DNA of 64,000 bases from Phytophthora colocasiae (lineage: Eukaryota; Oomycota; Peronosporomycetes; Peronosporales; Peronosporaceae). Positions within the stretch are counted from its first letter, which is position 1. Each line of letters opens with the position of its first letter. The position numbers were made by a program, and so were the translations under genes. Below the pieces are notes generated by a model, which was not told where the DNA came from, did not search any database, and saw only the letters and a list, made by a program, of their open reading frames with translations. Below, piece by piece: positions 42,166 through 55,400 of this stretch. Location of the stretch: contig JAGKQI010000088.1 of NCBI GenBank assembly GCA_018806915.1, positions 868,001 to 932,000 on the forward strand, read 5' to 3'.

Positions 42166-43522
42166 GAATCTCATGCCCTTGACTTTATTGCCGAAACTCT
42201 ACACGTACTCGCGTTTTTCTCGAAATTGCACCAGGTTCAAATGACATCTTGCATCTTGTTTCGAAGCTCAGTACGAACTAAGAAGTCCGGAGTTCGATGT
42301 GGTACTGGTCCCTGAGAGAGCAATTGTGTTAGTCTTGAGCTCAAATGCACCGTGATAACCCCAAGATAGACAGAAAATCTCCATTCGTCACTGGGGCATT
42401 TTCACGCCCCTTGTACTGCTCTCGAACTTGCTGCTCCACGTTCCAGTTCCAGTCTAGATGAAAAATGAGGGCGAGGTTGCCTTGTCGGCCCGCTTGCTGA
42501 CGTCAGTGCCGGAGGATCACCGGGAAAAACGGTCGCATACGGTTGAACCTTACGGCTAGTTCAACCTGAGACGTGAGTTAAACGCTGCACTTTCATCCTG
42601 GGCCTCGATGCCAATGCACCGGACTGTAGATTGAGTGGTGGGCGCTGTCTGCTAGGGCCTAGCCTAGGCAGGTTTCCGTCCCGCCCATCGACGATAAACC
42701 ATCTTCCTTCCCGCTCGTCTCGTCTTGATGTCAGTGACGCGGAAAGCGTCGAGTGTTAGTGAGTTATATAAAAATAGACGGAATAACCTTTGTTGCTTCG
42801 ATAATCTGGTTTGATTGATAATTTGCTACAGCTTTCTAACAGTAACGGAACCTTTATAAACCGTTTTCCGGTGCGGAATTATATAATTAGGTTTCACGAT
42901 TCAAAGCCAGAGACAGACGAAACGGCGCGAACGGCTATGATTGGCTGGATCTATTTCCAGATGGCGGCCACGCACTCGAGTCATTGAATTGTCGGATCCA
43001 GTATGAAAAGATATTGAAGCCACTGAAAGGCTGCTTGGCAAAAGTTCACGGAGCTTAGCCAAGGAAAGGGAGATAACCATGCAACAACAGCTTCAGTCTT
43101 TCAGCTCAACTCGCTTAGTATGTGGTACTCACCATAAGAACCGGCCACAAGCTTACGACGCCGTGTTGTTTTAGTTTTTGCGAATAATATTGGATATTTA
43201 TGGAGTCACAAGCAGCACATCAATGTAAATGAGCTTCCGTAACCGGAAGTGGTAACGCTGAAGTAGCGTACTGTGATTGGACAAAATATTAAATTGTGTT
43301 GTTCAAGCGAAAACCACATTGCGACCGACCACCGGCGCTTGAGGTCGACTTCGGCACTAGGATACCACAGCAAGTCGCTCATGATGGATAACAGGAACAT
43401 ACAGCTACCGACGTCTCATAAATCAACGCAGGGAGGCCACTATGACCCGGCAAGGCATTGAAAATGCTGTCATTTTTGAATTAGAAAGTGACAAACATTG
43501 CAGAGCTACACACTACTTTCTG
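42166..43522. other. Intergenic, ~1.35 kb, nothing recognised
   Basis: No convincing coding frame, RNA or repeat was found by eye. It may include the 3' end of the Crypton element and old repeat DNA. Confidence 0.4.
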
Positions 43523-45459
43523 CTACGCTTCCTGTGACGAAAGGCGTGCTGCGGGATTAGCTTCATGCATTGCTTGTCGAATTCTCCTAAACGTAGTGAC
43601 TGCGCGTTCTGGTCTTTGTTTGTACAGGTGAGTGCGCTCCATTAACGGCACTTTTGACATACCCAACTGGTATAGATGATCTGCATCGGATTTCCTGCGG
43701 TGTCCTCTACGCCAGCTTTGATGTGACAGACTAATACAGACCTTTCGGAAACCATTTTCTTGTTCGATTTTGTGAAGTCAGATCCCCGAAGCAATCGAAA
43801 CGGTAGATGCCCTGCCCCACGATTGCATAGCCATCACAAGCGCCATATCCCGAGAGCATCTAGCTGGGGAAATTCAAACGTCTCGGGCATTCGGTGAAAT
43901 TCTTCCGTTAGATGGCCAGTGGTGGATATTATTGAATTCATCCAGAGATTGAGTTGCTTCCTGAGGTCGTGGTTGTGATTGCCAGAGCCCTGCTTCCTCC
44001 AGAAGTGATTTATGGTAACTGTTAGTGTTTCCCGAGTCAAACTTTGCCGTCCCACGCGTTTTTCCTCAAGAATTATGCTGAACACACCAAGTAAAATATG
44101 TGGTAGATACTTCAATGCCTGCCGTATTTGAGCAGGCTGCTGAAATAATTCCACATGTGGAGGTATCCCAGTAGGGCACATCCAAGAGGTTCTACCATCG
44201 GCTAGCATTACCTGAAGTGTGGTCATTTTGTCAGGTTGTCTGAACACGTAGCTAAAACAACTGGTGTGTTTCCGAAAGGATACTACGAAGGTCTTGACAA
44301 GTGACGCAAAACAAAGTTGAAGTATGGAGGCAACGTAAGCATTATTTTGAGCGGCTGAAAACATCAGAAACGTGCTTTCTTTCACAACATCCGCGTTGGG
44401 ATTGTCAAAATGAGGTGGCAATTCAGTAAACTGCGGACTGTCCTGGGGAAGTCCAGCCACGACACGACCGAGATATTGGTTTCCTGCTGCCTCGTACCGA
44501 AAGTAACGATCTCGAACATCACCAAAGGACCAGGCAAATCGAAGGCAAACACTGACATTTGAAGGGCCACCAGTACCGCCACTACTCGCGTAGGTTGCAA
44601 CCCCCTTCCGAATTGAATGCGTTCCATACACCTTTTGTCCTGTTATTTCTTCTAGCCTTCTCCCAAGCGTTTTACAAAAACGCGATTTTTGATTTGACCC
44701 GGGGAAGGCTAGTGTTGGGTTTGCGGATAGGTATAGCCCGAGTGCCAGCACCCAGCAGCACTCAGGCTGGGCAGGATTAGCGTAAATATGGCGTGGATCT
44801 TTAGATTCGCTTCCTTCTTGATTTTTTTTGTCTTGTGAGGTACACATCCCACGCTGTCATCGGCACATTCTAGATGTGATATGTGTAATGTTTCGACAGA
44901 CTTTGAGCGGCACATTAGATTCCATTGGGACAGCAGGAATAAATGGCAAAAACTCTTGTCATTCAGACGCAATGTTTGTTCGGCTAGCCGACGATATAGC
45001 AAAAACGTGAGCGGCTCTCTTACTGTGAGTCTTCCACGACCCTTTAGATCTTTTTCTGCCTCGACACGCTTCAGACCTTGGAAAAATGGCTTTATTGCGT
45101 CTTCGTAGGCACTTGGTAGCGCCATTCGCTTCTGTCGGTACAAGTCCTTCACAGCACACCTGTAGCCACTCAGAGTCGAAACTTTCACTTTGCCCCCGTT
45201 CATCTTATCCAGTAAAACCCTCCAAGTGCTCAGCCGTAAACACTACAAGCGAAATGCTACCATCCTGTTCTAAATATTGCTGTGAATCCTGCTGAGTAGC
45301 GCGAATCCAATTTGCAATCTCTTTCATGTAAAGTCGGTATAGTTTCTTGGTACTTCCAGTTGTACACGCTTTGCGAACTTGTTCTGCATTTAACTGCCTC
45401 AGCTGTGGTGTTGCGTCGGTGGTAGCGTGGTTACTTACGACGGCTTCATGACTCGCCAT
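43523..45459 (-). pseudogene. Crypton tyrosine-recombinase transposon, decayed
   Basis: Reverse-strand blocks in shifting frames make up one Crypton-type recombinase: TKKLYRLYMKEIANWI (N-terminal SAM-like domain), STLSGYRCAVKDLYRQKRMA, LLSQWNLMCRSKSVETLHIS (first catalytic Arg), GTHSIRKGVATYASSGGTGG (HxxR) and DRYFRYEAAGNQYLGRVVAG (catalytic Tyr). The C-terminal domain runs through FEFPQLDALGIWRL, an in-frame TGA at about 43834, then HLPFRLLRGSDFTKSNKK, and after another frameshift ERAVTTFRRIRQAMHEANPA to the stop at 43523. Frameshifts also occur near 45204 and 44830. All catalytic residues survive, so inactivation may be fairly recent. Element ends were not found. Confidence 0.85.
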
Positions 45460-46097
45460 TCTAAACTGCTGAGAGGCAGCAGAACTGGCATGCACTTTTA
45501 GCCAAGCATATGTTTGAAAACAGCGTAACGAATTCGTTCTTCAACTTAAGCGTTGATAATTTTGCTATTGTTGTGCAGAGCCTGTCAAAAATTATGAGGA
45601 GAATGCGTAAGCTCTTCTGGTTACGCATGCATACATTTTTCAATAGTTTCGTTACTATTGAAGGTGAATGCGCTTTGATGCAACCATTAAAAAAATCTGG
45701 CCTCTCGCTGGATTAAAATCTAGAAAACTATGTCAAAATATTCGACATCCTATTGCCTAGCAGTGGTGAAGGCATGTGCGATTCGAATGTTTTTCGCATG
45801 TAACTTCGTGCAAAAACATGATCTTTCCGTAGCGGGGTTCCTGGATTAATTGGAGATATAATCATCAAGTCTTTTACTTCGCACTTATTGTCATGATATG
45901 TATGTTGATGATTGTACTATTGCCATTACCAGTATATTTAAAGCGACTACATGTTTTGTCATCTCAACCCCAACCGCAAGACGCCGAACGGGCAGTTGCA
46001 GTTGTAGGGCCAGCCTCCTTGCTCTCATTCCTCTTCTCCCCGTGTCCGCATCAAGCTTCACCGCCTGAATTAGCTCGCGCAGCCCCCGTCGGCTCTA
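45460..46097. other. Intergenic, GDH2 promoter
   Basis: About 640 bp. A TCATTCCTCTTCTCC stretch at about 46026 loosely resembles an oomycete initiator and lies about 70 bp before the GDH2 start. No gene is seen. Confidence 0.4.
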
Positions 46098-49000
46098 ATG
46101 CTGCAAGTTTCTCAGTTTAAAGCGCTACGTCGGGCCGCTCCCAGCCGTGTCAACAGCTTCCAGCTGACACTGGCGCGTGCCTTCGCTTCGGGCGACTCCG
46201 GTGTCTCGAAGGAGGAAATGCTGCGTGCTTTGGACAAATTCCAGAAGGAATCGGCCAGTAAGACGGTGCCCTGGTTCCTGCAGAACATGCCTCCCTCCTA
46301 TTTCCGATCCATCGGTGAAGAGGACCGTGTGCAGCACCTGAACGCCATCACTGCACTCGTCGGAGCTGAACAACCGGAAGTAATGCTCCGCTCTCCAGAC
46401 CATAAAGTCTTCTCGCACTTCCGCTCGGGTGCAAACTTCCCCGGCCGACTGGCTAATGTGCTGGACCAACTCCCTCAAACTGTGGACGGAGCTACATTGG
46501 CCCGTGTCAAGATCTTCACTGCACTTGACGACTCGCTGGGTCTGGATATCTTCCGCTTCGGTCAACAGGAACCCTTCCTGAACCAGACGGAGGACGAGAA
46601 GTTGGCGCGTGCCAGTATCCAACGCTTCTGTGCGGAGATCCAGTCGGGCAAATACGCTGGTAACAAATGCTACCCGGAGCCGGGCGCGCACTTCGAACCG
46701 GACGCCGTGGACACGTTCCTGAACCATAGCAACACGATGTACGTGCAGTTCAGCAACCCACGCCGTCTGGCTTGGCAGATGGAGCTGTTCAACAAGGTGC
46801 GCGGCACGGAAGGCGTGACTGTGGACGTTGAACACAACTGGGAGACTCGGAGCGAGGAGAACAAGCTCACAAGTGCGGGCATCCCACAGACGATGCTCAC
46901 TATCGCCGCGTCCAATGTCATTCCCAAGAGTTTCATGCAAAAGTCAGCCACGTACCTCGGACTTTGCAATTTGAACGTGGTACGGGCTCACTTGGATGTA
47001 GTTAAGGACCCGCAGAACGGAGACGGCCACGTTGCGATGATCCGTATCCTAGTGCAGCCCAGCGAGGAAGCTCTAAAGGAGAATTTCCAGTTCGAGTGGT
47101 CCAAGATCTCAGGGAACCTCAAGTACCTCAAATGGGTGGATGACCGACCCGTGCACCTGACACTGCAGCACCCGGACTTGGGTCTTTCGCGTGCAGAGTT
47201 GATCTACGCGTACGGTAACATGCTGCACGGTGTTCTGGCCAAGAAAGACCCATTCGCGTACTCTTTGACCCGTATCATGAACACATTAGAGCACAACCAG
47301 CACCTGCCGTTGGCGTCGCGCATTGCGGACTTCTTCCTGGACAAGTTTGACCCGCAGAAGGAGAATCTGATGACGAATGCCGAGCAGGACGCAGTTGTGG
47401 AGGAGCTCAAGAAGGAGATTCGACGCAACGTCGAGCAGGAAGACGCGATCTTGCTTCTCAACAGCATGGCTGACGCCGTTCGTGGTACGCTTCGTACCAA
47501 CAAATTTGTCCGCGACCGCTACGCGCTCTCGCTGCGCATGGACCCTAAAGTCATGGGCTATGGAACGGTAGGTAAGGACACCCCGTACGGTGTCTTCTTT
47601 ATCTACGGCCGTCGATTCAAGGGCTTCCATGTGCGTTTCCGTGACATTGCGCGTGGTGGTCTCCGTATGGTGTACCCGAGCTCGACGGACGCTCATGCGC
47701 TGGAGAGTGCGCGTCAGTACAACGAGGCGTACAACCTCGCGTTCGCCCAGCAGCTCAAGAACAAGGATATCCCTGAAGGTGGATCCAAGGCTGTGGTGCT
47801 CTGTGATCCCATTGTGGGACCCATCGGTGATGTTGCTCCACGTGATTTCATCATCCGCAAGAGTGTCAAGGCCTTTTCGGACGCTCTACTGGACCTGAAC
47901 ACGACGGACACAGCTGTGAAGGCCAAGATTGTGGACTACTACGGCAAGGACGAGCTGATCTACCTTGGTCCTGATGAGAACATTATCCCGGAGGACATTG
48001 TCTGGATGACCAAGCGCGCGGGATACCGCGGCTACCCGATTCCGCGAGCATTCATCAGCTCGAAACCGGATGCCGGTTTCAACCACAAGGTGTACGGCGT
48101 CACAAGTGAGGGTGTCGCTGTCTTTGCTGATGTCGCTCTGCGCTCCCAGAACATCGACCCGAAGTCGCAGCCGTTTACGGTGAAAATTACGGGTGGAACG
48201 GACGGCGATGTGGCTGGCAACGTCATCAAGATCCTACACCGTGAATACGGCGATAACCTGCGCATCGTCGGCATTTGCGACGGAACGGGTGTCATTGAAG
48301 ACCCGCAGGGCTTGGACATGCCGGAATTGCTGCGTTTGGTGCACAAATCGCTGCCGCTGTCGAGCTTCGACGGCTCTAAGGTGTCGTCCACTGGTGTCAA
48401 GCACGACATCAACACTCAGGAAGGTATCCGTGCGCGTAACTCGATGCACAACCGCGTGAAGAGTGATCTGTTCATCCCTGCCGGCGGCCGTCCTAACACT
48501 ATCAACGAGAACAATTGGCGCGACTATGTTGGTGCTGACGGGAAGCCGTCGTCTGGGCTTATTGTGGAGGGTGCGAACCTCTTCATCACTCCCGAAGCGC
48601 GTCAGCTACTGTTCGACAATGCCGGTGTAGTCATCGTCAAGGACAGTTCAGCCAACAAGTGTGGCGTGGTGTGTTCGTCGTACGAGATCGTGGCCAGCAT
48701 GTTACTCGAGACGGACGAATTCCTGGCCGTCAAGGACGAACTCGTCGTGGAAGTGGTGGACAAGCTGCGCGCCTTGGCCCGCGTGGAGGCCCAGCTGCTC
48801 TTCCGCGAGTACAAGAAGGACCCGACGTCGGCGCTGCCACCCGCCAGCGAACGGATCAGCCGTGCCATCACTCGTGTGCACGACGCCGTGCTGGCTCACT
48901 TCGACGATGTGTGCGCGGAGGACCAGCAGGTCTTATTCACTCTCATCGAAGAACACCTACCGCCCAAACTCCGTGAGCTGGCGCTGGACCGTGTGCAGCA

Positions 49001-49259
49001 AAATGTGCCGCTCGCGTACATCCGCTCCATTGTAGCGTCGAGTCTGGCCAGCAAGATCGTGTACCGTGAAGGCCTGCAATTCACAGAGGCGCTGCCGGAC
49101 TCGAATTTGGGGAACATGGCACTCCAATATCTGAAACAGGAGAAGAAGATGCAGCGCCTCGTGCACGACGTACGAGCATCCCAGTTGCCCAACAAGGACG
49201 ACATCGCCGACTTACTTGCCCGTGGAGGTGTGCGCGCTGGCATGGACACGCCCCACTAA
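46098..49259 (+). CDS. GDH2: Large NAD-specific glutamate dehydrogenase, mitochondrial
   Basis: 1053 aa, single exon, size typical of the 115-kDa GDH class. The first ~30 residues (MLQVSQFKALRRAAPSRVNS, ending ARAFASG) are a good mitochondrial presequence. The catalytic part begins near residue 505 with GFHVRFRDIARGGLRMVYPS and GGSKAVVLCDP; FTVKITGGTDGDVAGNVIKI is the NAD-binding Rossmann loop, and SSANKCGVVCSSYEI is a conserved C-terminal signature. It oxidises glutamate to 2-oxoglutarate and ammonia, feeding amino-acid carbon into the TCA cycle. G/C-ending codons suggest high expression. It is convergent with the giant Cys-repeat gene (166 bp between stops). Confidence 0.95.
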   Translation: MLQVSQFKALRRAAPSRVNSFQLTLARAFASGDSGVSKEEMLRALDKFQKESASKTVPWFLQNMPPSYFRSIGEEDRVQHLNAITALVGAEQPEVMLRSPDHKVFSHFRSGANFPGRLANVLDQLPQTVDGATLARVKIFTALDDSLGLDIFRFGQQEPFLNQTEDEKLARASIQRFCAEIQSGKYAGNKCYPEPGAHFEPDAVDTFLNHSNTMYVQFSNPRRLAWQMELFNKVRGTEGVTVDVEHNWETRSEENKLTSAGIPQTMLTIAASNVIPKSFMQKSATYLGLCNLNVVRAHLDVVKDPQNGDGHVAMIRILVQPSEEALKENFQFEWSKISGNLKYLKWVDDRPVHLTLQHPDLGLSRAELIYAYGNMLHGVLAKKDPFAYSLTRIMNTLEHNQHLPLASRIADFFLDKFDPQKENLMTNAEQDAVVEELKKEIRRNVEQEDAILLLNSMADAVRGTLRTNKFVRDRYALSLRMDPKVMGYGTVGKDTPYGVFFIYGRRFKGFHVRFRDIARGGLRMVYPSSTDAHALESARQYNEAYNLAFAQQLKNKDIPEGGSKAVVLCDPIVGPIGDVAPRDFIIRKSVKAFSDALLDLNTTDTAVKAKIVDYYGKDELIYLGPDENIIPEDIVWMTKRAGYRGYPIPRAFISSKPDAGFNHKVYGVTSEGVAVFADVALRSQNIDPKSQPFTVKITGGTDGDVAGNVIKILHREYGDNLRIVGICDGTGVIEDPQGLDMPELLRLVHKSLPLSSFDGSKVSSTGVKHDINTQEGIRARNSMHNRVKSDLFIPAGGRPNTINENNWRDYVGADGKPSSGLIVEGANLFITPEARQLLFDNAGVVIVKDSSANKCGVVCSSYEIVASMLLETDEFLAVKDELVVEVVDKLRALARVEAQLLFREYKKDPTSALPPASERISRAITRVHDAVLAHFDDVCAEDQQVLFTLIEEHLPPKLRELALDRVQQNVPLAYIRSIVASSLASKIVYREGLQFTEALPDSNLGNMALQYLKQEKKMQRLVHDVRASQLPNKDDIADLLARGGVRAGMDTPH

Positions 49260-49425
49260 AGAATACATGTACAAAGGTACCAGGCTCTGTAATAGATGCC
49301 GAAATTTGAAATGGAAAGTTGAATTATGATGAACATACGAGATCAACAAGAACCGTACGGGTCAAATGAAAAGAAACAACTGAATGCCCGGTTAGCAGGC
49401 GACACTTGTAGAGGCATCCAATGCC

Positions 49426-52400
49426 TCAACTCAGCAGTGGGTAGTACACGTCATACTCATCTCCGCCACGCGCGGCGCGGGCGTTCCGGCGTTTGACGAC
49501 CACCAGAGCAACAACAGCAACCATAGTACTGGCACCCATCAGAGCCATCACCATTGACGGCGTTGCGGCGTCTTTCCACTCAGCTTCACCTCGCAGGGCC
49601 ATTACTATGAGTGTGACGGTTGTCGCTGGTTCACATCGCTCGACTCCATTGACTCCGCTTGACTCACGTAGTGCAGTACACACCAGCGGCGTGCTACACT
49701 CAGCACAGCACGTGCCCGTCAATGTCTTCTGTTGAGTTGTAAAGCCTTCAGCTGTGAAGACGCTGCCGCTGCACGCCTCGAACGGGCCTGGCGTACCCGT
49801 CGATGACAGACACTCACCAGCCTTGCACACCGACTCCTCGCCGTACGTCTCCACTGTCGGCCCTTCGCAGTCCGTCACCGTGAATGAGTGTGGGCACGAA
49901 TCGATCTCTATCGTGGTCTCGTCGTAGTGTGTAAACGTGAAGTCACATTGCACTTGGACGTCCGTGTTAACAGCCGTGCTCGTTTCGTGCACCAACTCCA
50001 GCGCAAGGTCCTTCGAGACAACGATGCGGCCATTCGTCTCTGGAGTCCAAACAAGCGGTACCTCTACTTTCGTAACACCTGATAGTTGGCCAGAAGCAGC
50101 AAGAGTTACGTAGCACTTGACATCAGTGTACTTGCCCCTGACGGTGTTGGCGTCATGCACCATTCCAGTTTCACTGTCGTACGTGAACTGCATCAACACA
50201 AAGTCACTGTTCGGATACGCGCACATGTGTGACTCTATGGTTTGTGGGTACGCCGTGAGTTCACTCCACATCTCATTGAAGCCACCACACTTCGGACGGC
50301 CACTATGTGTGTGCAGGAACACAGTGAACTTATCAGAAAATGCCAAACCACAGTGGGTCCATGCTTCCACAAAGATATCCGTCTGAGGCTCGGTGAACTC
50401 GAGAGGAGCCAAGTTATCCCAGGAGTACCAGCTCTCTGTGCCAACCGAATATCTCCAGAACACATAATCGTCAACATTATAGGAGGCAGGAACCGACACT
50501 CCCCACTGCGACGAGTGGTCGAGCAACTCTCCGAGCAAGGGGTTGAACGAACAACCATCAGTGAATGACGTGCATGGGACACTGCGGTGGATGTCCTTGG
50601 CGCCTGGAGAGATCGGTGTTGGCAAGCCAGCGATGGTTGTCGCCGTTTTGGCGTTCGCGGCCGTTGAGATGCCTGCCGTGGAGGTAACTAGAGTGTTGCT
50701 TGGCATCTGAAGGCAGTAGCCGAATGAGCATGAGTCCGATGATGACGTCTTCTTCACTGTGTCCACAAGTGCTGTGCCGCATTGGTATTCGTAGTAGTAT
50801 TCCTGAAGTGTAAGCGACTTGGAACAGCAGCGACTGCACTGCAGCGATTTCATCTCAACTTCAGTAAGCAAGATGGGATTCACATTTGGTTTGGCACCCA
50901 GCAAGTCGGTCACGAAGTCATCGCCGTAGCACGCTGTGTCAATGGTTGAAGACACCGGAGATGGTGCAAAGAAATCTTGGATTGTGGCAGTGGCGACGTC
51001 GCAGCGTTCGTTTGCACCAGTGGTCGAATCATACGCACCGTTGTTCACAATATTGTCGGGGTTGTAGAAGGCTGTAAACTTCGCTTCTTCTGCAATCGCG
51101 GTGATTAGGTTGGACGCAGAGTAGAGCACAGGAGTGGTGTGTGTATCAGTCGCTGTGCACTTATCAAGAGCAGTCGGCGGGTAATTATCGGTAATAGCAA
51201 TGCAGCCCGTGCAAGTTGCCTGAGAATGGTAATCCGTCGAAGTGAGCAACAAATCGAATACGCCAAATGAGCTGAAGGTCACCTCGTTCTCAAGGTTATC
51301 TGGTGTGAGCGCGTAGTCTTTCCACGCAGCCTTGTGTTCCACACCTGTCGAGTCTCCCTCTCTCGTTGCTGTGATGGCAATGACGGGGTCGATTTTAGTC
51401 GCGTCGTTCGCGTTTGTGCGCCCGTCGTTCACGTAGTTGTCCTTAGAGACAGGTGAGTTCACCTTACAATCATCTTTTAGCTTGAGATGGTCGAGATTAT
51501 GGTCAGACCATGGGCACTGGAATCCCACATTATTCTCCTTCCAGTAGCACGAGGATACACATTCGCCATTCTCCACATGCTCGCCACTTGGACAGGAGCA
51601 AACACCACCAACGAGGGACTGTCCTGCTGGGCAGCAGCATACTCCATCGATCAGGACTTGATTGCCAGGGCATATACACAGATTGTTCACCAGAATTTGG
51701 TCGCCAGGGCACGAGCACACGCCTCTGTCAAGTGTTTGATCGCCAGGGCAAGAACACACATTATTCACTAAAGTCTGATCTCCGGGGCATGAACACACAT
51801 TATTCACAAGCGTCTGGTCGCCAGGACACGAGCACACTCCATTCACCAGGGTTTGGTCGCCAGGACACGAGCACACATTATTCGTAAAGGTCTGGTCACC
51901 GGGGCACCCGCAAACATTGTTCACAAGAATTTGATTGCCAGGGCAGGCGCAAACACCGCTGACAAGAGTCTGGTCACCTGGGCACGAGCACACATTATTG
52001 GCGAGAGTCTGGTCACCGGGACATGAACAAACGTTGTTCAGTAGCGTTTGGTCTCCAGGGCACGAACAAACGTTATTGACGAGTATCTGGTCGCCAGGAC
52101 ACATGCAGAAATTGCCAACTAGGCTCTGGTCACCGGGGCATGAGCAAATGTTATGTACGAGCGATTGGCCGCCAGGGCAGGAACACACTCCGTTAACAAC
52201 AGTCTGGTCACCGGGGCAAGAACACACATTATTCACAAGTGTCTGGTCACCAGGACAGGAGCACACACCATTCACAAGAGTCTGGTCGCCAGGACACGAG
52301 CACATGTTGTTCACTAGAGTTTGGTCACCGGGGCATGAACAGGAGCCGCTGACCAACGTCTGATCACCAGGACACGCACAGGTTCCACCCACAAGCTGTT

Positions 52401-55400
52401 GACCACCAGGGCACGAGCATATGCCATTCACCAGCGACTGGTCACCGGGGCATGAACACACACCGTTCACGAGGGTCTGGTCTCCCGGACACGAGCAAAC
52501 ATTGCCCACAAGAGTCTGATCTCCCGGACACGAGCAAACATGGTTAACTAGACTCTGGTCACCAGGGCATGAGCAAACACCACCGATCAATGTCTGGTCA
52601 CCAGGGCACGAGCACGTATTGCCAACGAGAGTCTGATCACCAGGACACGAGCACACGTTATTCAGTAGAGATTGATCCCCAGGACATGAGCACGTATTGC
52701 CAACCAGTGTTTGGTCACCCGGACAGGAGCATACGCCATTAACGAGCGATTGATCACCCGGGCAAGTACAAACTCCACCCACAAGGGACTGGCCCCCGGT
52801 ACACGTACAGACGCCATTCTCAAGCGACTGACCGCCGGTACATCCACACACACCTGGAGAGGTTTCCGTCTGTCCTCCAGTGCACGTGCACGCACCGTTC
52901 TGATACACCATACCGCTCGGGCACGAACATTCACCACCAACAAGTGACTGTCCCGCTGGGCACTCGCAGACGTTGTTATGAAGAGACTGGCCGCCAGTAC
53001 ACTCACAGACACCAGGAGAAGTTTCGGTTTGGCCCCCAGTGCATGTGCAAGCGCTGCTTTCATAAGCTTGACCTGCCGGGCAGGCACACACACCGTTAAC
53101 CAGAGACTGCTCTGGTGGACACGCGCAGGCTCCGTTTTCAAGTGACTGGCCACCAGTACACGCGCACACACCAGGAGAGGTTTCCGTCCGTCCCCCAGTG
53201 CATACACACGCGCCGTTCTGATACGCCATATCGCTCGGGCACGAGCATTCACCACCAACAAGTGACTGTCCCGCTGGACACTCGCAGACGTTGTAATGCA
53301 GGGACTGACCGCCAGTACATTGACATTGGCCATTCTGTAGTGACTGGCCGCCGGTGCATGCGCACGTGCCACTCACGAGCTCCTGCCCACCAGTACACGC
53401 GCACGACCCACTCACAAGCTGCTGTCCACCGGTACACGCACAGACACCAGTGGCAACTTCGACTTGACCGCCAGTGCACGTGCAGACCCCACTCTGCAGC
53501 GTCATACCTGAAGGGCACTCGCACACTCCATTCGCCAGATTCTGGCCACCAGTGCAAGTGCATGTGCCGCCAACAAAGGGTTTGACCGCCAGTGCATGCA
53601 CACGTTCCGCCTACGAATTCTTGACCACCCATGCAAGTACAGGTTTCACCCACGAGCTGTTGATCACCAGGACACGAGCATATGCCATTCACCAGCGACT
53701 GGTCACCGGGGCATGAACACACACCGTTCACGAGGGTCTGGTCTCCCGGACACGAGCAAACATTGCCCACAAGAGTCTGATCTCCCGGACACGAGCAAAC
53801 ATGGTTAACTAGACTCTGGTCACCAGGGCATGAGCAAACACCACCGATCAATGTCTGGTCACCAGGGCACGAGCACGTATTGCCAACGAGAGTCTGATCA
53901 CCAGGACACGAGCACACGTTATTCAGTAGAGATTGATCCCCAGGACATGAGCACGTATTGCCAACCAGTGTTTGGTCACCCGGACAGGAGCATACGCTAT
54001 TAACGAGCGATTGATCACCTGGGCAAGTACAAACTCCACCCACAAGGGACTGGCCCCCGGTACACGTACAGACGCCATTCTCAAGCGACTGACCGCCGGT
54101 ACATCCACACACACCTGGAGAGGTTTCCGTCTGTCCTCCAGTGCACGTGCACGCACCGTTCTGATACACCATACCGCTCGGGCACGAACATTCACCACCA
54201 ACAAGTGACTGTCCCGCTGGGCACTCGCAGACGTTGTTATGAAGAGACTGGCCGCCAGTACACTCACAGACACCAGGAGAAGTTTCGGTTTGGCCCCAGT
54301 GCATGTGCAAGCGCTGCTTTCATAAGCTTGACCTGCCGGGCGAGCACACACACCGTTAACCAGAGACTGCTCTGGTGGACACGCGCAGGCTCCGTTTTCA
54401 AGTGACTGGCCACCAGTACACGCGCACACACCAGGAGAGGTTTCCGTCCGTCCCCCAGTGCATACACACGCGCCGTTCTGATACGCCATATCGCTCGGGC
54501 ACGAGCATTCACCACCAACAAGTGACTGTCCCGCTGGACACTCGCAGACGTTGTAATGCAGGGACTGACCGCCAGTACATTGACATTGGCCATTCTGTAG
54601 TGACTGGCCGCCGGTGCATGCGCACGTGCCACTCACGAGCTCCTGCCCACCAGTACACGCGCACGACCCACTCACAAGCTGCTGTCCACCGGTACACGCA
54701 CAGACACCAGTGGCAACTTCGACTTGACCGCCAGTGCACGTGCAGACCCCACTCTGCAGCGTCATACCTGAAGGGCACTCGCACACTCCATTCGCCAGAT
54801 TCTGGCCACCAGTGCAAGTGCATGTGCCGCCAACAAGGGTTTGACCGCCAGTGCATGCACACGTTCCGCCTACGAATTCTTGACCACCCATGCAAGTACA
54901 GGTTTCACCCACGAGCTGTTGATCACCAGGACACGAGCATATGCCATTCACCAGCGACTGGTCACCGGGGCATGAACACACACCGTTCACGAGGGTCTGG
55001 TCTCCCGGACACGAGCAAACATTGCCCACAAGAGTCTGATCTCCCGGACACGAGCAAACATGGTTAACTAGACTCTGGTCACCAGGGCATGAGCAAACAC
55101 CACCGATCAATGTCTGGTCACCAGGGCACGAGCACGTATTGCCAACGAGAGTCTGATCACCAGGACACGAGCACACGTTATTCAGTAGAGATTGATCCCC
55201 AGGACATGAGCACGTATTGCCAACCAGTGTTTGGTCACCCGGACAGGAGCATACGCTATTAACGAGCGATTGATCACCTGGGCAAGTACAAACTCCACCC
55301 ACAAGGGACTGGCCCCCGGTACACGTACAGACGCCATTCTCAAGCGACTGACCGCCGGTACATCCACACACACCTGGAGAGGTTTCCGTCTGTCCTCCAG

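Noticed and set aside
43079..43175. Short plus-strand frame starting MQQQLQSF
   Set aside because: Only about 30 codons, with no similarity recognised.
46125..46940. 271-codon minus-strand frame opposite the GDH2 start
   Set aside because: It is antisense to a high-confidence coding sequence with strong codon bias, which routinely opens the opposite frame.
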